Shown: piece after piece, positions 26,437-34,072 of the stretch | How positions within the stretch are numbered: the stretch's first letter is position 1 | How the letters are laid out: each line of letters opens with the position of its first letter | NCBI GenBank assembly: GCA_040218145.1 | Contig: JAVJQK010000012.1 | Coordinates: forward strand, 1 to 64,000 | Origin: Sandaracinaceae bacterium | GTDB lineage: Bacteria > Myxococcota_A > Polyangia > Polyangiales > Sandaracinaceae | Length of the DNA stretch: 64,000 nt | Reading direction: 5' to 3' | Program-made: the position numbers and the translations under genes | Notes under the pieces: model-generated | The model's database searches: none | The model's input: only the letters and a program-made list of their open reading frames with translations | What the model was told of the DNA's origin: nothing

Positions 26437-27663
26437 TGCAGTGAGCCGGAACAGCCCCTCCCACGGAGGGCGACCGTCCGCGAGCGAGAGGAGCGCCGGG
26501 CGCTGCATCTGGCCCGCCGCGGTGACGCGCGGCGCGAGCCCCGCCGGCAGCGCCGCCGCGACCTCGCGACGCCGGGCCGCGTCCCCCGCCACGCCGAGCG
26601 TCTTGAGGTGGACCCCGAGGGGCGCGAGGGCCGCGCCGAGGGCGGCCGGACCGTCGACGTCGAGCACCATGACGTTGCGCCAGCCGGGGCTGACCCTGAG
26701 CGCCGCCTCGCCCTCGTAGCTGACGCTCCAGCCGTCGCCCTCGATCAGCTCGCCCCGCGCCGCCGCGACGCCGCGCCACTGGATCTGCGCCGCGCCGACC
26801 TCGCGCGGGAGCGGGCCGCGCGGCAGGTCGGCGGCGAGCCGGTCGAGCTGCGCGGCGAGCATCGAGGCCCAGTCCGCGCCGTCGACGCCGCCGCCCCGCT
26901 CCACCCAGATCACGTGCGGCGACATGCAGCCCCGCTGGTCGTAGGCGGCGACGTCGAGCGCGAAGGCCGTGGCCGCCGCGCGCGCCGCGTCTTCGTTCTC
27001 GAGCGCGTCTCGCGAGACGAACCCTGCGCCGAGCCCGTGCCCGTGCGCGACGAGCGAGGCGGTCGGAGCGAGGCGCCGCCGCACCGCGGTCAGGGTCGCG
27101 TCGCTCCCGTAGACCGAGACCACGTCCGCGCGCGACATCAACGCGCTCTCGAGGGTCGGCGTCCCTCCCGGGAAGGTCACGACCTCGCACGCCTCGGCCA
27201 GCTCCACGTCCACCTGGGCGAGCGCGGCGACGAAGAGCGAGGGCAGGACGTCATCCTTGCTGGAGGCCTTGATGATGAGGGGCGAGCCCGCGAGGAGCGC
27301 CATCGAGCAGGGCTGCACGCAGGCGGTGAAGACGTTTCCCGCGAGCACGAGCGCGCTGAACCGCGCGGGCGCGCGGGCGGCGCCGTCGGGGGGCGCCATG
27401 CGCCGGGCGGCCTCGAGGTGCGCCTGTCGATCGGCCCGCTCGAAGGTCGCCTGGAGCGCCCACGCGATCATCGGCAGGCTCAGCCCCGTCGTCTCCGGTA
27501 GCCGCTCCCGCGCCGCGCGGCCCGGCGCGCGCTCCGGGTCGGCGATGAGCGCCCACGCCGCCGCGACGCGCTCCGCGACCTGCTCACGTGGGCGCGCGCG
27601 CAGGGCCGGGCCGGCCGCGATCGCCGCGTCCACGCGGGCGCGCAGCTCCGCCTCACCGATCAT
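26428..27663 (-). CDS. luxC: LuxC-like acyl-CoA/acyl-protein reductase
   Basis: A 411-residue member of the LuxC family within the aldehyde dehydrogenase superfamily, which reduces an acyl thioester to a fatty aldehyde with NADPH. Visible features: a nucleotide-binding region (LVLAGNVFTACVQPCSMALLAGSPLIIKAS, about 106-135), GSDATL near 187, and the catalytic nucleophile Cys246 in YDQRGCMSPH. It is the last gene of an overlapping operon, overlapping the luxE-like gene by 11 bp. Bioluminescence genes luxA/luxB are absent, so the aldehyde must feed another reaction; the aminotransferase at the head of the operon is the obvious candidate. Function as a fatty aldehyde-forming reductase is well supported by motifs; the chain length is unknown. 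Confidence 0.88.
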   Translation of the reverse strand: MIGEAELRARVDAAIAAGPALRARPREQVAERVAAAWALIADPERAPGRAARERLPETTGLSLPMIAWALQATFERADRQAHLEAARRMAPPDGAARAPARFSALVLAGNVFTACVQPCSMALLAGSPLIIKASSKDDVLPSLFVAALAQVDVELAEACEVVTFPGGTPTLESALMSRADVVSVYGSDATLTAVRRRLAPTASLVAHGHGLGAGFVSRDALENEDAARAAATAFALDVAAYDQRGCMSPHVIWVERGGGVDGADWASMLAAQLDRLAADLPRGPLPREVGAAQIQWRGVAAARGELIEGDGWSVSYEGEAALRVSPGWRNVMVLDVDGPAALGAALAPLGVHLKTLGVAGDAARRREVAAALPAGLAPRVTAAGQMQRPALLSLADGRPPWEGLFRLTALE

Positions 27664-28744
27664 CGAGGGCCTCTTCCACCGCCAGCGAGCACCCGCGCGG
27701 CGTCGCCCCGGGAGCGCGCCCGTGCAACTCGAGAGAGGCGCCCTGGGCGTGCACCGTGGCGACGTCGCTCGTCTGGACGCCGCACGACGTGTCCAGGTTG
27801 GCCAGGTCGTCGATGCGGAGCAGCCCCGGCGCGCCGTCGGGGAGCGGCGCGAGCGTCTCCGCGTCGACCGCGGTCACGCGCAGCCAGCCCGGGACGGCGT
27901 AGCGACGGGGCGCCTCCGGATCGCGCGAGCCCGCCTCCCGGAGAGCCGCCTCGTACATCTGCGAGCTGAGCTCCGTCATGCCGTACTCCGAGACCACCCT
28001 CGCCTCGGCCACGCCGTAGCGCGCCGCGATCTGGGCGCGGAGCACGTCGGGCGCGACCTCGCGAGAGCGGCCCTTGAAGCCGCCGGTCTGCATCACGAAG
28101 CTCCCCGCCGGGAGCGCGAAGCGCGCGTCGAGCGCGTCGTCGGCGTGCACGAACGCAAACGAGGTTCCGAGGATCGCGGTGGGCGCGTCGGTCTCGAGCG
28201 CCTCGCTCAGGGCGCGCGCGTCGAGGCGGCCCTCCGAGAACACCCAGCGCGCGCCGGTCTCGGCCGAGGGGTCGGCAAACCAGTCCTCGAACCGGCCCAG
28301 CATGTAGCTGAGCGAGGAGTCGGGCGCCTCGTCGGGGTGCGGGGCGAGCATCACGAGGCGCATCGGCCCGTCGAAGAACAGCGCGCGGCGCGCCTCGACC
28401 TCCGCGGCGCGGTCGTAGAGCGAGAGCGTGGAGAGGCAGCTCGCCCCCCGCTGACCGCTGGTGGTGCCGGACGTGCGAAAGACGCGCGCGTCCTCGGCCG
28501 GAGGGTGCGCGGCCACCCGCACGTAACGGAAGACGTCGGTCGGCACGGCGGGGAAGCCGAGCGGGTCGTCGCGCCGCGCCGCGAGCCTGGCCACCGGGGC
28601 GACGTGCTCGCGCTGCCAGGCGGCGACCTTCGAGAGCAGCGCGTCGCGCGCCGCGTCGTCTCGCGCTCCGTCCGCCAGGCGGTCGATCAGCGCCTCGATC
28701 TCCAGCGCGAGCGCCTCTCTCGTGAGCGCAGCACCCCGCCTCAT
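27653..28744 (-). CDS. luxE: LuxE-like acyl-protein synthetase
   Basis: A 363-residue acyl-adenylating enzyme of the LuxE family, which activates a carboxylic acid with ATP and transfers it to a Cys of itself or of LuxC. The adenylate-forming signature is FRTSGTTSGQRG at 89-100, followed by the ADP/AMP-binding core (SEYGMTELSSQMYE, TSFAFVH). The start ATG ends at 28744 and overlaps the aminotransferase stop as ATGA, so the genes are translationally coupled. It also overlaps the luxC-like gene. With LuxC it would form an acid-to-aldehyde reductase pair like that of bioluminescent bacteria, but without luciferase. Confidence 0.88.
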   Translation of the reverse strand: MRRGAALTREALALEIEALIDRLADGARDDAARDALLSKVAAWQREHVAPVARLAARRDDPLGFPAVPTDVFRYVRVAAHPPAEDARVFRTSGTTSGQRGASCLSTLSLYDRAAEVEARRALFFDGPMRLVMLAPHPDEAPDSSLSYMLGRFEDWFADPSAETGARWVFSEGRLDARALSEALETDAPTAILGTSFAFVHADDALDARFALPAGSFVMQTGGFKGRSREVAPDVLRAQIAARYGVAEARVVSEYGMTELSSQMYEAALREAGSRDPEAPRRYAVPGWLRVTAVDAETLAPLPDGAPGLLRIDDLANLDTSCGVQTSDVATVHAQGASLELHGRAPGATPRGCSLAVEEALDDR

Positions 28745-30033
28745 GAGCGCAGCACCTGGGCGAGCGTGTCCGTGAACCGCGACAGCAGCGCCTCGTCGAC
28801 GTTCAGGGGCGGCGTCAGCTGGAGCACCTCGGCGCGCGGCCCGGCCGGCAGGGTGATCCATCCGCGGGCGAGCAGCTCCCCGACCAGGCGGAGCGTGCGC
28901 GCGCCGTCGTGCAGCTCCACGCCGACCATGAGCCCGCGCCCGCGCACCTCTCGCACCGCCTCGCAGGGGGCCAGAGCTTCGGTGAGCGCGTCCACCCACC
29001 GCGCGCCGACCTCGGCCGCGCGTCGCGCGAGGCCCTCGCGCTCGATCACCTCGAGGCTCGCGAGGGCGGCCGCGCAGGCGAGCGGGTTCCCCGCGAAGGT
29101 GGCGGTGTGGATCGCCGCGCCGCTCGGATCCCCCCACGCCCGCATGACCTCGAGCGTGCCGATGCAGGCGCTGACGGGGAGCGTGCCGCCCATCGCCTTG
29201 CCCGCGCAGATCAGGTCGGGGGTCGCGCCCTCCGGGGTGTGGGCCCAGCGATGGCCGGTGCGCCCGAACCCGGTGAAGATCTCGTCGAAGATCAGCAGCG
29301 CGCCGCGCGCGTCGCAGGCCTCGCGGAGCGCGCGCAGGAAGCCCTCGGGCGGGAAGCGCAGCCCCCCGCGCCCGAGCGCCGGCTCGACGATCACCGCGCC
29401 GATGTCCTCGGTGAAGAGCGCGTCGACGTCGGGGCTGCCCCACGGCGCGAAGCGCACGTGCGGGTTGAGCTGCGCCGCGAAGGGGTCGCGGAAGCTCGGC
29501 GCGAACCCGCAGAGCGCGAGCGGCCCGTACATCAGCCCGTGGTAGCCGCCCTCGAACGCGAGCACGCCGGGCTTGCCGGTGTGCAAGACGGCGGTCTTCA
29601 TCGCGGCCGCGAGCGCGTCGGCGCCGTTGAGCCCGAGGATCACGCGCGCGTCCTCGAAGGGGGCGAGCGCGGCGAGGCGCTCCAGCAGGCGCACCTTCGG
29701 CTCGGAGGGGTGCACGTCGCCGAGCGCGTGCAGGAGCGTGCCCGCCTGCTTCTGCACCGCCTCGACGATCTCGGGGTGGCCGTGCCCGGTCGCCGCCACG
29801 CTGAAGCCCGCGATGAGGTCGACGTAGACGTTCCCGTCCACGTCGCGCACGTTCGCGCCCTTCGCCTCGGCCCAGACGATGGGGTCGTTCGGGGCGCCCG
29901 CCCGCTCGGCCCGGCGCGCCCGGCGCTCGGTCAGCGAGGGGCACTCGGTGCGCGCGAGCACCTCGATCCACCGGGCGGAGCCGGCCCCCGGCACGGGACC
30001 GCGGATCTCGGGCGGGCGCTGACCGAGCTGCAT
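28741..30033 (-). CDS. Class III PLP-dependent aminotransferase
   Basis: A 430-residue fold-type I aminotransferase of class III (the GABA/ornithine/diaminobutyrate group). The PLP-binding Asp-Glu pair is at 250-251 (FDEIFTGFGRTGHRW) and the Schiff-base Lys is Lys279 (ICAGKAMGG). Class III members commonly convert an aldehyde to an amine using an amino acid donor, which suits its position as the first gene of an operon with LuxE- and LuxC-like proteins. The start at 30033 precedes a leader (MQLGQRPPEIRGPV) that is not a signal peptide. Alternative donors or acceptors (omega-amino acids) cannot be excluded from sequence alone. Confidence 0.9.
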   Translation of the reverse strand: MQLGQRPPEIRGPVPGAGSARWIEVLARTECPSLTERRARRAERAGAPNDPIVWAEAKGANVRDVDGNVYVDLIAGFSVAATGHGHPEIVEAVQKQAGTLLHALGDVHPSEPKVRLLERLAALAPFEDARVILGLNGADALAAAMKTAVLHTGKPGVLAFEGGYHGLMYGPLALCGFAPSFRDPFAAQLNPHVRFAPWGSPDVDALFTEDIGAVIVEPALGRGGLRFPPEGFLRALREACDARGALLIFDEIFTGFGRTGHRWAHTPEGATPDLICAGKAMGGTLPVSACIGTLEVMRAWGDPSGAAIHTATFAGNPLACAAALASLEVIEREGLARRAAEVGARWVDALTEALAPCEAVREVRGRGLMVGVELHDGARTLRLVGELLARGWITLPAGPRAEVLQLTPPLNVDEALLSRFTDTLAQVLRS

Positions 30034-30042
30034 GGGGAGTGT

Positions 30043-30690
30043 CTAGCATGCTCGCTGGAGACCGAACGCCGCGCCCTCGGGATCCTCACAGACCGCGATC
30101 GTGCGTCCGCCGGGCGTCTCCACCGGGCCGTGGCCGACCCGCCCGCCCGCCTCCCGCACGAACGCGACGGCGCGCGCCAGGTCCTCGACCGGCCCGTAGA
30201 AGAGCCAGTGCGGGTGGATGCCGGGGACGCGCCCGAGCGTCTCGAGGATCGCGCCGTCCGCGCCGTCGAGGAGACGAGCCGTGACCGGCCCCTCGAACGC
30301 GGCCCCGGGGCGCCACCGCGCCAGGCCCTCGTAGAACGCGAACGCGCGCCCCACGTCGTCCGTGTGGAGCTCGTGCCAGACGAAGGGGCCCGGCGCGCGA
30401 GAGGTCGGCTCCTCCGAGAGCCCGAAGACCGCGCCGCCGGGATCCCGGCAGACCGCGCGCGCGTCGCGCACGGGACCGAGGGTGCCGCCGCCGCGCGCGT
30501 TCACCTGCGCCAGCGCCGCGTCGAGGCGCGCGACGCGGAGTGAGCCCAGCCAGTGCGGGGGCGCGCCTCGCTCTCTCGCCCGCGCGGGCAGGGCCGTCAC
30601 CGTTGGCTCGGCGCCGAGCAGCCGGGTGTAGAACGCCCGCGCCGCGCCGACGTCGTTGGCCCGGAGCTCGAACTCGTCGAAGGTGGTCAC
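30043..30690 (-). CDS. Two-domain VOC (glyoxalase/bleomycin-resistance fold) protein
   Basis: A 215-residue protein with two vicinal-oxygen-chelate repeats: residues about 5-100 (FDEFELRANDVGAARAFYTRLLG) and about 105-212 (FVWHELHTDDVGRAFAFYEGLARW). Each has the beta-alpha-beta opening of the VOC superfamily and an ending AAFGL/AVFGL beta strand. Members bind a metal and act on small molecules, or bind drugs without catalysis; the substrate is unknown. It is the gene just upstream of the aminotransferase on the same strand and ends 10 bp before that gene's start, so it could be the first gene of the lux-like operon. Confidence 0.88.
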   Translation of the reverse strand: MTTFDEFELRANDVGAARAFYTRLLGAEPTVTALPARARERGAPPHWLGSLRVARLDAALAQVNARGGGTLGPVRDARAVCRDPGGAVFGLSEEPTSRAPGPFVWHELHTDDVGRAFAFYEGLARWRPGAAFEGPVTARLLDGADGAILETLGRVPGIHPHWLFYGPVEDLARAVAFVREAGGRVGHGPVETPGGRTIAVCEDPEGAAFGLQRAC

Positions 30691-30770
30691 GCCCCGCCAT
30701 ATCCCGGTCCTGGAGCTCGACGCCAGCGCTGGGGATCGGCGCGCCCCTCGCGGAGGAATAGAATGAGCGC

Positions 30771-31712
30771 GTGCGGCGCGACATCGACGAGGACGTGAGG
30801 GCGGCGTTCGAGGCGCTGAGCCGCGACGGAGTCGTGCGCCCGGTGGCGCTCGGCAGCTCGGAGGAGCAGCTCTTCGCCGACTGCGACCTCGCCTCGCTCG
30901 CCGAGAACCGGCTCGGGGAGCGCCGCGACCCGCGCGGGCTCGATGCGCAGACCCGCGCGCGCTGGAAGGACACCGCCACCGACGAGGACAACCGCCTCCC
31001 CGGCGAGCGGAGCTACGAGCGCTGCTTCTGGCTCGTGCACGAGGGCGAGATCGCTGGGACCGTGTCGGCGCTGGACTCGACCTGGGGCTCCGCGCGCGCC
31101 TACCTCGCCAGCGTGTACCTGATGCCTCACCTCCGCGGGCGCGGCGTCGGCGCGTCCTCCATGCGGGCCATCCGGGACGCCCTCTTCGCGCGCGGCGTGG
31201 GGGTGCGCCTCGACACGAGCTGGCTCTGGCAGCCCGCGGTGCGCTTCTACCTGCAGCTCGGGATGTGGTGCTGGTCGTGGAAGCGGACCCTCTCCTTCCG
31301 GTGGGACCCGGGCGTGCCCCCGCCCCTCGTCGAGGTCGACGGCGCGCGCGCGTCCTTCTCGCTCGAGCGCGCCGGCGTCCGGCATCGCTTGCTCGACGCG
31401 AGCCACGACGGGACCTTCCTGACCTTGACCGAGCGCCACGTGGACGATGACGCGGTGCGACGACTCGCGCACGACGCGCAGACCGCGTTCGTCGCGCACC
31501 TCGCGTCGCGAGGCTGGCCCCTCGTCCGCGGCCCGGCCGAGTTCGAGCGCTACCGCGGGTCGGACCTCTTTCACCCGGAGGCGCTCGCGGATCGCCTCGA
31601 GGTCTGGGAGGCCTACGCCGCCGACCGGGGCTGGCGCGTGGAGACGCCGCGCATCCCCTGGCTCCGCTACCCGAGCTGGGAGTCGCTCCAGGACGCGTGG
31701 AAGCAGCGGTGA
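30771..31712 (+). CDS. GNAT-family N-acetyltransferase-like protein
   Basis: A 313-residue cytoplasmic protein starting at GTG 30771. The central part (about 85-160) has the GNAT core: a beta strand ARAYLASVYLMPHLRGRGVGASSMRAI carries the acetyl-CoA pyrophosphate loop (R/Q-x-x-G-x-G/A type, seen as RGRGVGA). The N-terminal 80 residues and the C-terminal half (about 180-313) have no recognised family; the latter is rich in acidic and aromatic residues. Acceptor unknown. The gene is divergent from the VOC gene and convergent with the SseB-like gene downstream. Confidence 0.82.
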   Translation: MRRDIDEDVRAAFEALSRDGVVRPVALGSSEEQLFADCDLASLAENRLGERRDPRGLDAQTRARWKDTATDEDNRLPGERSYERCFWLVHEGEIAGTVSALDSTWGSARAYLASVYLMPHLRGRGVGASSMRAIRDALFARGVGVRLDTSWLWQPAVRFYLQLGMWCWSWKRTLSFRWDPGVPPPLVEVDGARASFSLERAGVRHRLLDASHDGTFLTLTERHVDDDAVRRLAHDAQTAFVAHLASRGWPLVRGPAEFERYRGSDLFHPEALADRLEVWEAYAADRGWRVETPRIPWLRYPSWESLQDAWKQR

Positions 31713-31716
31713 AGGT

Positions 31717-32709
31717 CTACTTCTTGCGCCAGGGATAGAACACGACGCCGGTCGCGCGTGCGTTCCGCATCAGCTCCGCGTCGTCGAGCAAGAGCACGTC
31801 GAGCTGCGCGCCTTCGGCGTCGCCCGCGCGCCGGACCTCGCCGATGACGTCGTTGATGCGCTGCCGGAACCCCGTGTCGACCCGGAGGGCGACCGTGGGG
31901 ACGGAGGCGGAGGGGCCGCGTGAGGCCTGGACCATCGCCGCCCACTCGACCTCGGGGTAGTTCCGCAGGACCACCGTCAGCGAGTCGAAGAGGGCGTCGG
32001 ACGGCATCGAGGTGAGCTCCTGGAGGCTCACGCTGGTCCCTCCACCGAAGCTCTGCGCGGACGGGTCGAAGTCCTTGCTGACCGAGAAGCCGTCGTCCTC
32101 GGGCTCGTCCATGGAGGGCGCGGGCTCGAGACCCGGCGTGGACGTCGGCGGGCGGATCTCCGCGGGGACGCGCGGCGCCGCGAGCGAGCCGGGCGCGGGC
32201 GTCGCGCGCATCGGGCCGGCGGAGGGAGGCGGGGTGGGACGCACGGCGCGGATCAGCGACGAGGAGATCTTGCCCGCGCCCGCGAAGGGCCCCGACGAGT
32301 CACGCCGGGCGGCGGGGCTGAGCAGCGGCTCGAACTCCTCCCGCGCGATCTCGAGGGCGTGATCGTCGGCGATGTCGATGACGACGTAGCTCAGGTTCTC
32401 GCGCACCGCGTAGTTGAGCGCGGCTCGCGCGCCGAGCTCCTGGGCGGGCGCGTTGCCGTGCGCGTCGAGCCAACCGTAGCGACGCGCGGCCTCTTCGAGC
32501 GCGGCGCGGTGCGTGAAGATGGGCAGGGCCGCGACGCCTTCGCTGTTCACCAGCGTCCGGAAGCCCTCGATGCCCTGCGGCCAGGGGACGAGGTGCACGA
32601 GCCGCTGCGACAGCGCGACCAGCACGTCCACCTTGGCCTGGCCACCGTGGTGCGCGTCCGTGATGAGGCGATGAAACGCCGCGAGCTGAGGATCGTCCGT
32701 TCGAGCCAA
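31717..32709 (-). CDS. SseB-like protein
   Basis: A 330-residue protein with an SseB-type N-terminal domain (about 5-130: PIFTHRAALEEAARRYGW) and a SseB-like C-terminal domain (about 215-330), separated by a Pro/Ala-rich linker (about 140-215). SseB proteins occur in type III secretion chaperones and in many bacteria with an uncertain enhancer-of-sensing role. The start is uncertain: TTG at 32709 has a perfect AGAGGGG Shine-Dalgarno at proper distance and lies just downstream of a TACAAT -10 element; an in-frame ATG at 32769 is the alternative and would place the -10 inside the gene, so TTG is preferred. No signal peptide, no enzymatic motif. Confidence 0.75.
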   Translation of the reverse strand: MARTDDPQLAAFHRLITDAHHGGQAKVDVLVALSQRLVHLVPWPQGIEGFRTLVNSEGVAALPIFTHRAALEEAARRYGWLDAHGNAPAQELGARAALNYAVRENLSYVVIDIADDHALEIAREEFEPLLSPAARRDSSGPFAGAGKISSSLIRAVRPTPPPSAGPMRATPAPGSLAAPRVPAEIRPPTSTPGLEPAPSMDEPEDDGFSVSKDFDPSAQSFGGGTSVSLQELTSMPSDALFDSLTVVLRNYPEVEWAAMVQASRGPSASVPTVALRVDTGFRQRINDVIGEVRRAGDAEGAQLDVLLLDDAELMRNARATGVVFYPWRKK

Positions 32710-32730
32710 GAGATGCCCCTCTGGTGAAAC

Positions 32731-32736
32731 ATTGTA
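32731..32736 (-). promoter_or_regulatory. Candidate -10 element TACAAT for the SseB-like gene
   Basis: On the minus strand TACAAT is a close match to TATAAT in an otherwise GC-rich stretch, followed by a ribosome site AGAGGGG and the TTG start at 32709. No convincing -35 was seen. Its position supports the TTG start over the upstream ATG. Confidence 0.35.
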
Positions 32737-32790
32737 GCGTTCCCATCGGAAGCACCCACTTATCTGCATTCGGGCGCGCGCCCGTGAGCC

Positions 32791-32847
32791 GCTGAGACCC
32801 AGGCGTCTCGCCGCCGAGACCGTTCGCCGAGACCCCGCCGTCTCAGC
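32791..32847. promoter_or_regulatory. GAGAC/GTCTC cluster, candidate enhancer (UAS)
   Basis: Five GAGAC or GTCTC elements lie within 57 bp: GCTGAGAC at 32791, GTCTC at 32805, GAGAC at 32816 and 32829, and GTCTCAGC at 32840. The outer two form an inverted repeat, and each neighbouring pair can also form a small GAGAC/GTCTC hairpin. The cluster sits about 50-120 bp upstream of the candidate sigma-54 promoter, the usual enhancer distance. It could be the binding site of a sigma-54 activator; this is inference. Confidence 0.4.
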
Positions 32848-32896
32848 CGCAGGGGTGATGAGCCGGGATTCCGTGCAGATCCGGGGTCCGATGGGC

Positions 32897-32912
32897 TGGC
32901 ACGCGCGCTGCT
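32897..32912 (+). promoter_or_regulatory. Candidate sigma-54 (-24/-12) promoter
   Basis: TGGCAC-N5-CTGCT matches the sigma-54 consensus TGGCAC-N5-TTGCT in all but one position, and the GG and GC dinucleotides have the required spacing. It lies 50 bp upstream of the lipoprotein ATG at 32962, placing the transcript start near 32923. Confidence 0.5.
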
Positions 32913-32961
32913 CTTCTTCGTCCCGCCGGCTTGGATGACGCCGGATGGAGGGAACGAGGAC

Positions 32962-33990
32962 ATGACGAAGACGCGATGGATGGGCCTGGTTGCGATGACG
33001 GCGATGCTCGGGGGCTGCTACGCGGCGACGGAGCAGGAGGACGCGGCGGGCGTCTCCGAGGCGCTGGAGCTCGAGAACGGCGGGTTCGAGATGACGGACG
33101 AGCCGCCCATCTTCGGCGACCTCCGCTTCGAGGCGCTGAGCCTGGCCGAGGTGGAGCCCGAGCTGATCGACCCGATCGAAGGCGAGGCGTCGGTGGCGCT
33201 GATGCTCGAGCGCCCCGACGCGGTGGTCGTGCACGCGCAGATCCACTGGGGGCAGCTGCGCTTCAACCCGGACAACGAGACGCCCCGCAACTGGACCGGC
33301 TTCTTCGCCGTCAACCGCGGCGCGATCATCGCCCGGCGGACCGTGCTCTTCGAGGGTCGCACCGACAACCTGCTGCCGCGGACGGACCCGCGGGCCCTGC
33401 CCTTCACGTCGGCGACGCTGCCGCATCACGACGGGCTGATCGTCACGATCATCGACCCGACGCCGGAGGCTCCGGAGCCGCTCACGCTCGCCTACGTCAA
33501 CGACCTCCCGGGCCCCGCGGGCCCCGAGGGCGATCACCTCGCCGTCCCGGTCCGCGCCCTGCTCGACGGCCCGCGCGTGCTGACGTCCGACGAGGCCGGG
33601 AACACCATGGTCGCGGCGGCCACCGCGGAGGCGGTCGACCTCTGCGACCGCGGCCACCTCGCGGGTCGCTGGCACCGCGTCGCCCCGGGGCGCGGCGTCT
33701 TCCTCGGTCAGGTCCGCGGCCCGTTCGGCGGCCTGCGCGGGCACGTCCGGGGCATCTACGGGGAGCGCCGCAGCGGCGAGCGCGTGTTCTTCGGCAAGTA
33801 CATCGACCGCGACGGCCACTTCCGCGGCCTGCTCCGCGGCACCTACGCGGACGGCCACTTCGAGGGCCGCTGGATCGACCGCGGCGGCGACCGCGGCGTG
33901 CTCGGCGGCGGCTACCGCGAGGACGCGCCCGGCCGCGAGGTCGGCGGACACTTCATCGGCGCATGGCGGGAGACCACCTGCGGCCGCTGA
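32962..33990 (+). CDS. Exported lipoprotein, Gly/Arg-rich C-terminal repeat
   Basis: A 342-residue lipoprotein. The start ATG at 32962 has GAACGAGGAC upstream and gives a lipoprotein signal ending MLGGC (lipidated Cys near 19). An upstream in-frame ATG at 32935 is possible but adds only a short non-signal leader. Residues about 30-215 form a compact beta-rich domain with no family match; about 220-340 is a repeat region rich in Gly, Arg, Phe and Asp (GHVRGIYGERRSGERVFFGKY, GRWIDRGGDRGVLGGGYRED), typical of short MORN/G-rich beta repeats. It is preceded by a candidate sigma-54 promoter and followed by a strong terminator. Role unknown. Confidence 0.8.
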   Translation: MTKTRWMGLVAMTAMLGGCYAATEQEDAAGVSEALELENGGFEMTDEPPIFGDLRFEALSLAEVEPELIDPIEGEASVALMLERPDAVVVHAQIHWGQLRFNPDNETPRNWTGFFAVNRGAIIARRTVLFEGRTDNLLPRTDPRALPFTSATLPHHDGLIVTIIDPTPEAPEPLTLAYVNDLPGPAGPEGDHLAVPVRALLDGPRVLTSDEAGNTMVAAATAEAVDLCDRGHLAGRWHRVAPGRGVFLGQVRGPFGGLRGHVRGIYGERRSGERVFFGKYIDRDGHFRGLLRGTYADGHFEGRWIDRGGDRGVLGGGYREDAPGREVGGHFIGAWRETTCGR

Positions 33991-34024
33991 TCCAACCGAT
34001 CGAAACCAACCACCAATCCGAGCC

Positions 34025-34065
34025 GCGGGCGCTCCCCCTCCAACCGGGGGGAGCGCCCGCTCTTT
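34025..34065 (+). terminator. Strong rho-independent terminator
   Basis: A 14-bp GC-rich stem (arms 34025-34038 and 34047-34060) with an 8-base loop is followed by TCTTT. It lies 35 bp past the lipoprotein stop and just before the 3' end of the convergent FHA gene, so it may terminate both directions. Confidence 0.85.
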
Positions 34066-34072
34066 CGTTCGC

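Noticed and set aside
26394-26440. Possible CRISPR-like repeat
   Set aside because: It is a continuous 15-bp tandem repeat with no spacers, only two and a half units long.
26428-30033. Bioluminescence operon
   Set aside because: luxA and luxB are absent and no luciferase-like gene is anywhere in the window.
31717-32769. Upstream ATG start at 32769 for the SseB-like gene
   Set aside because: A TACAAT -10-like element and a perfect Shine-Dalgarno lie downstream of that ATG and directly before TTG 32709.
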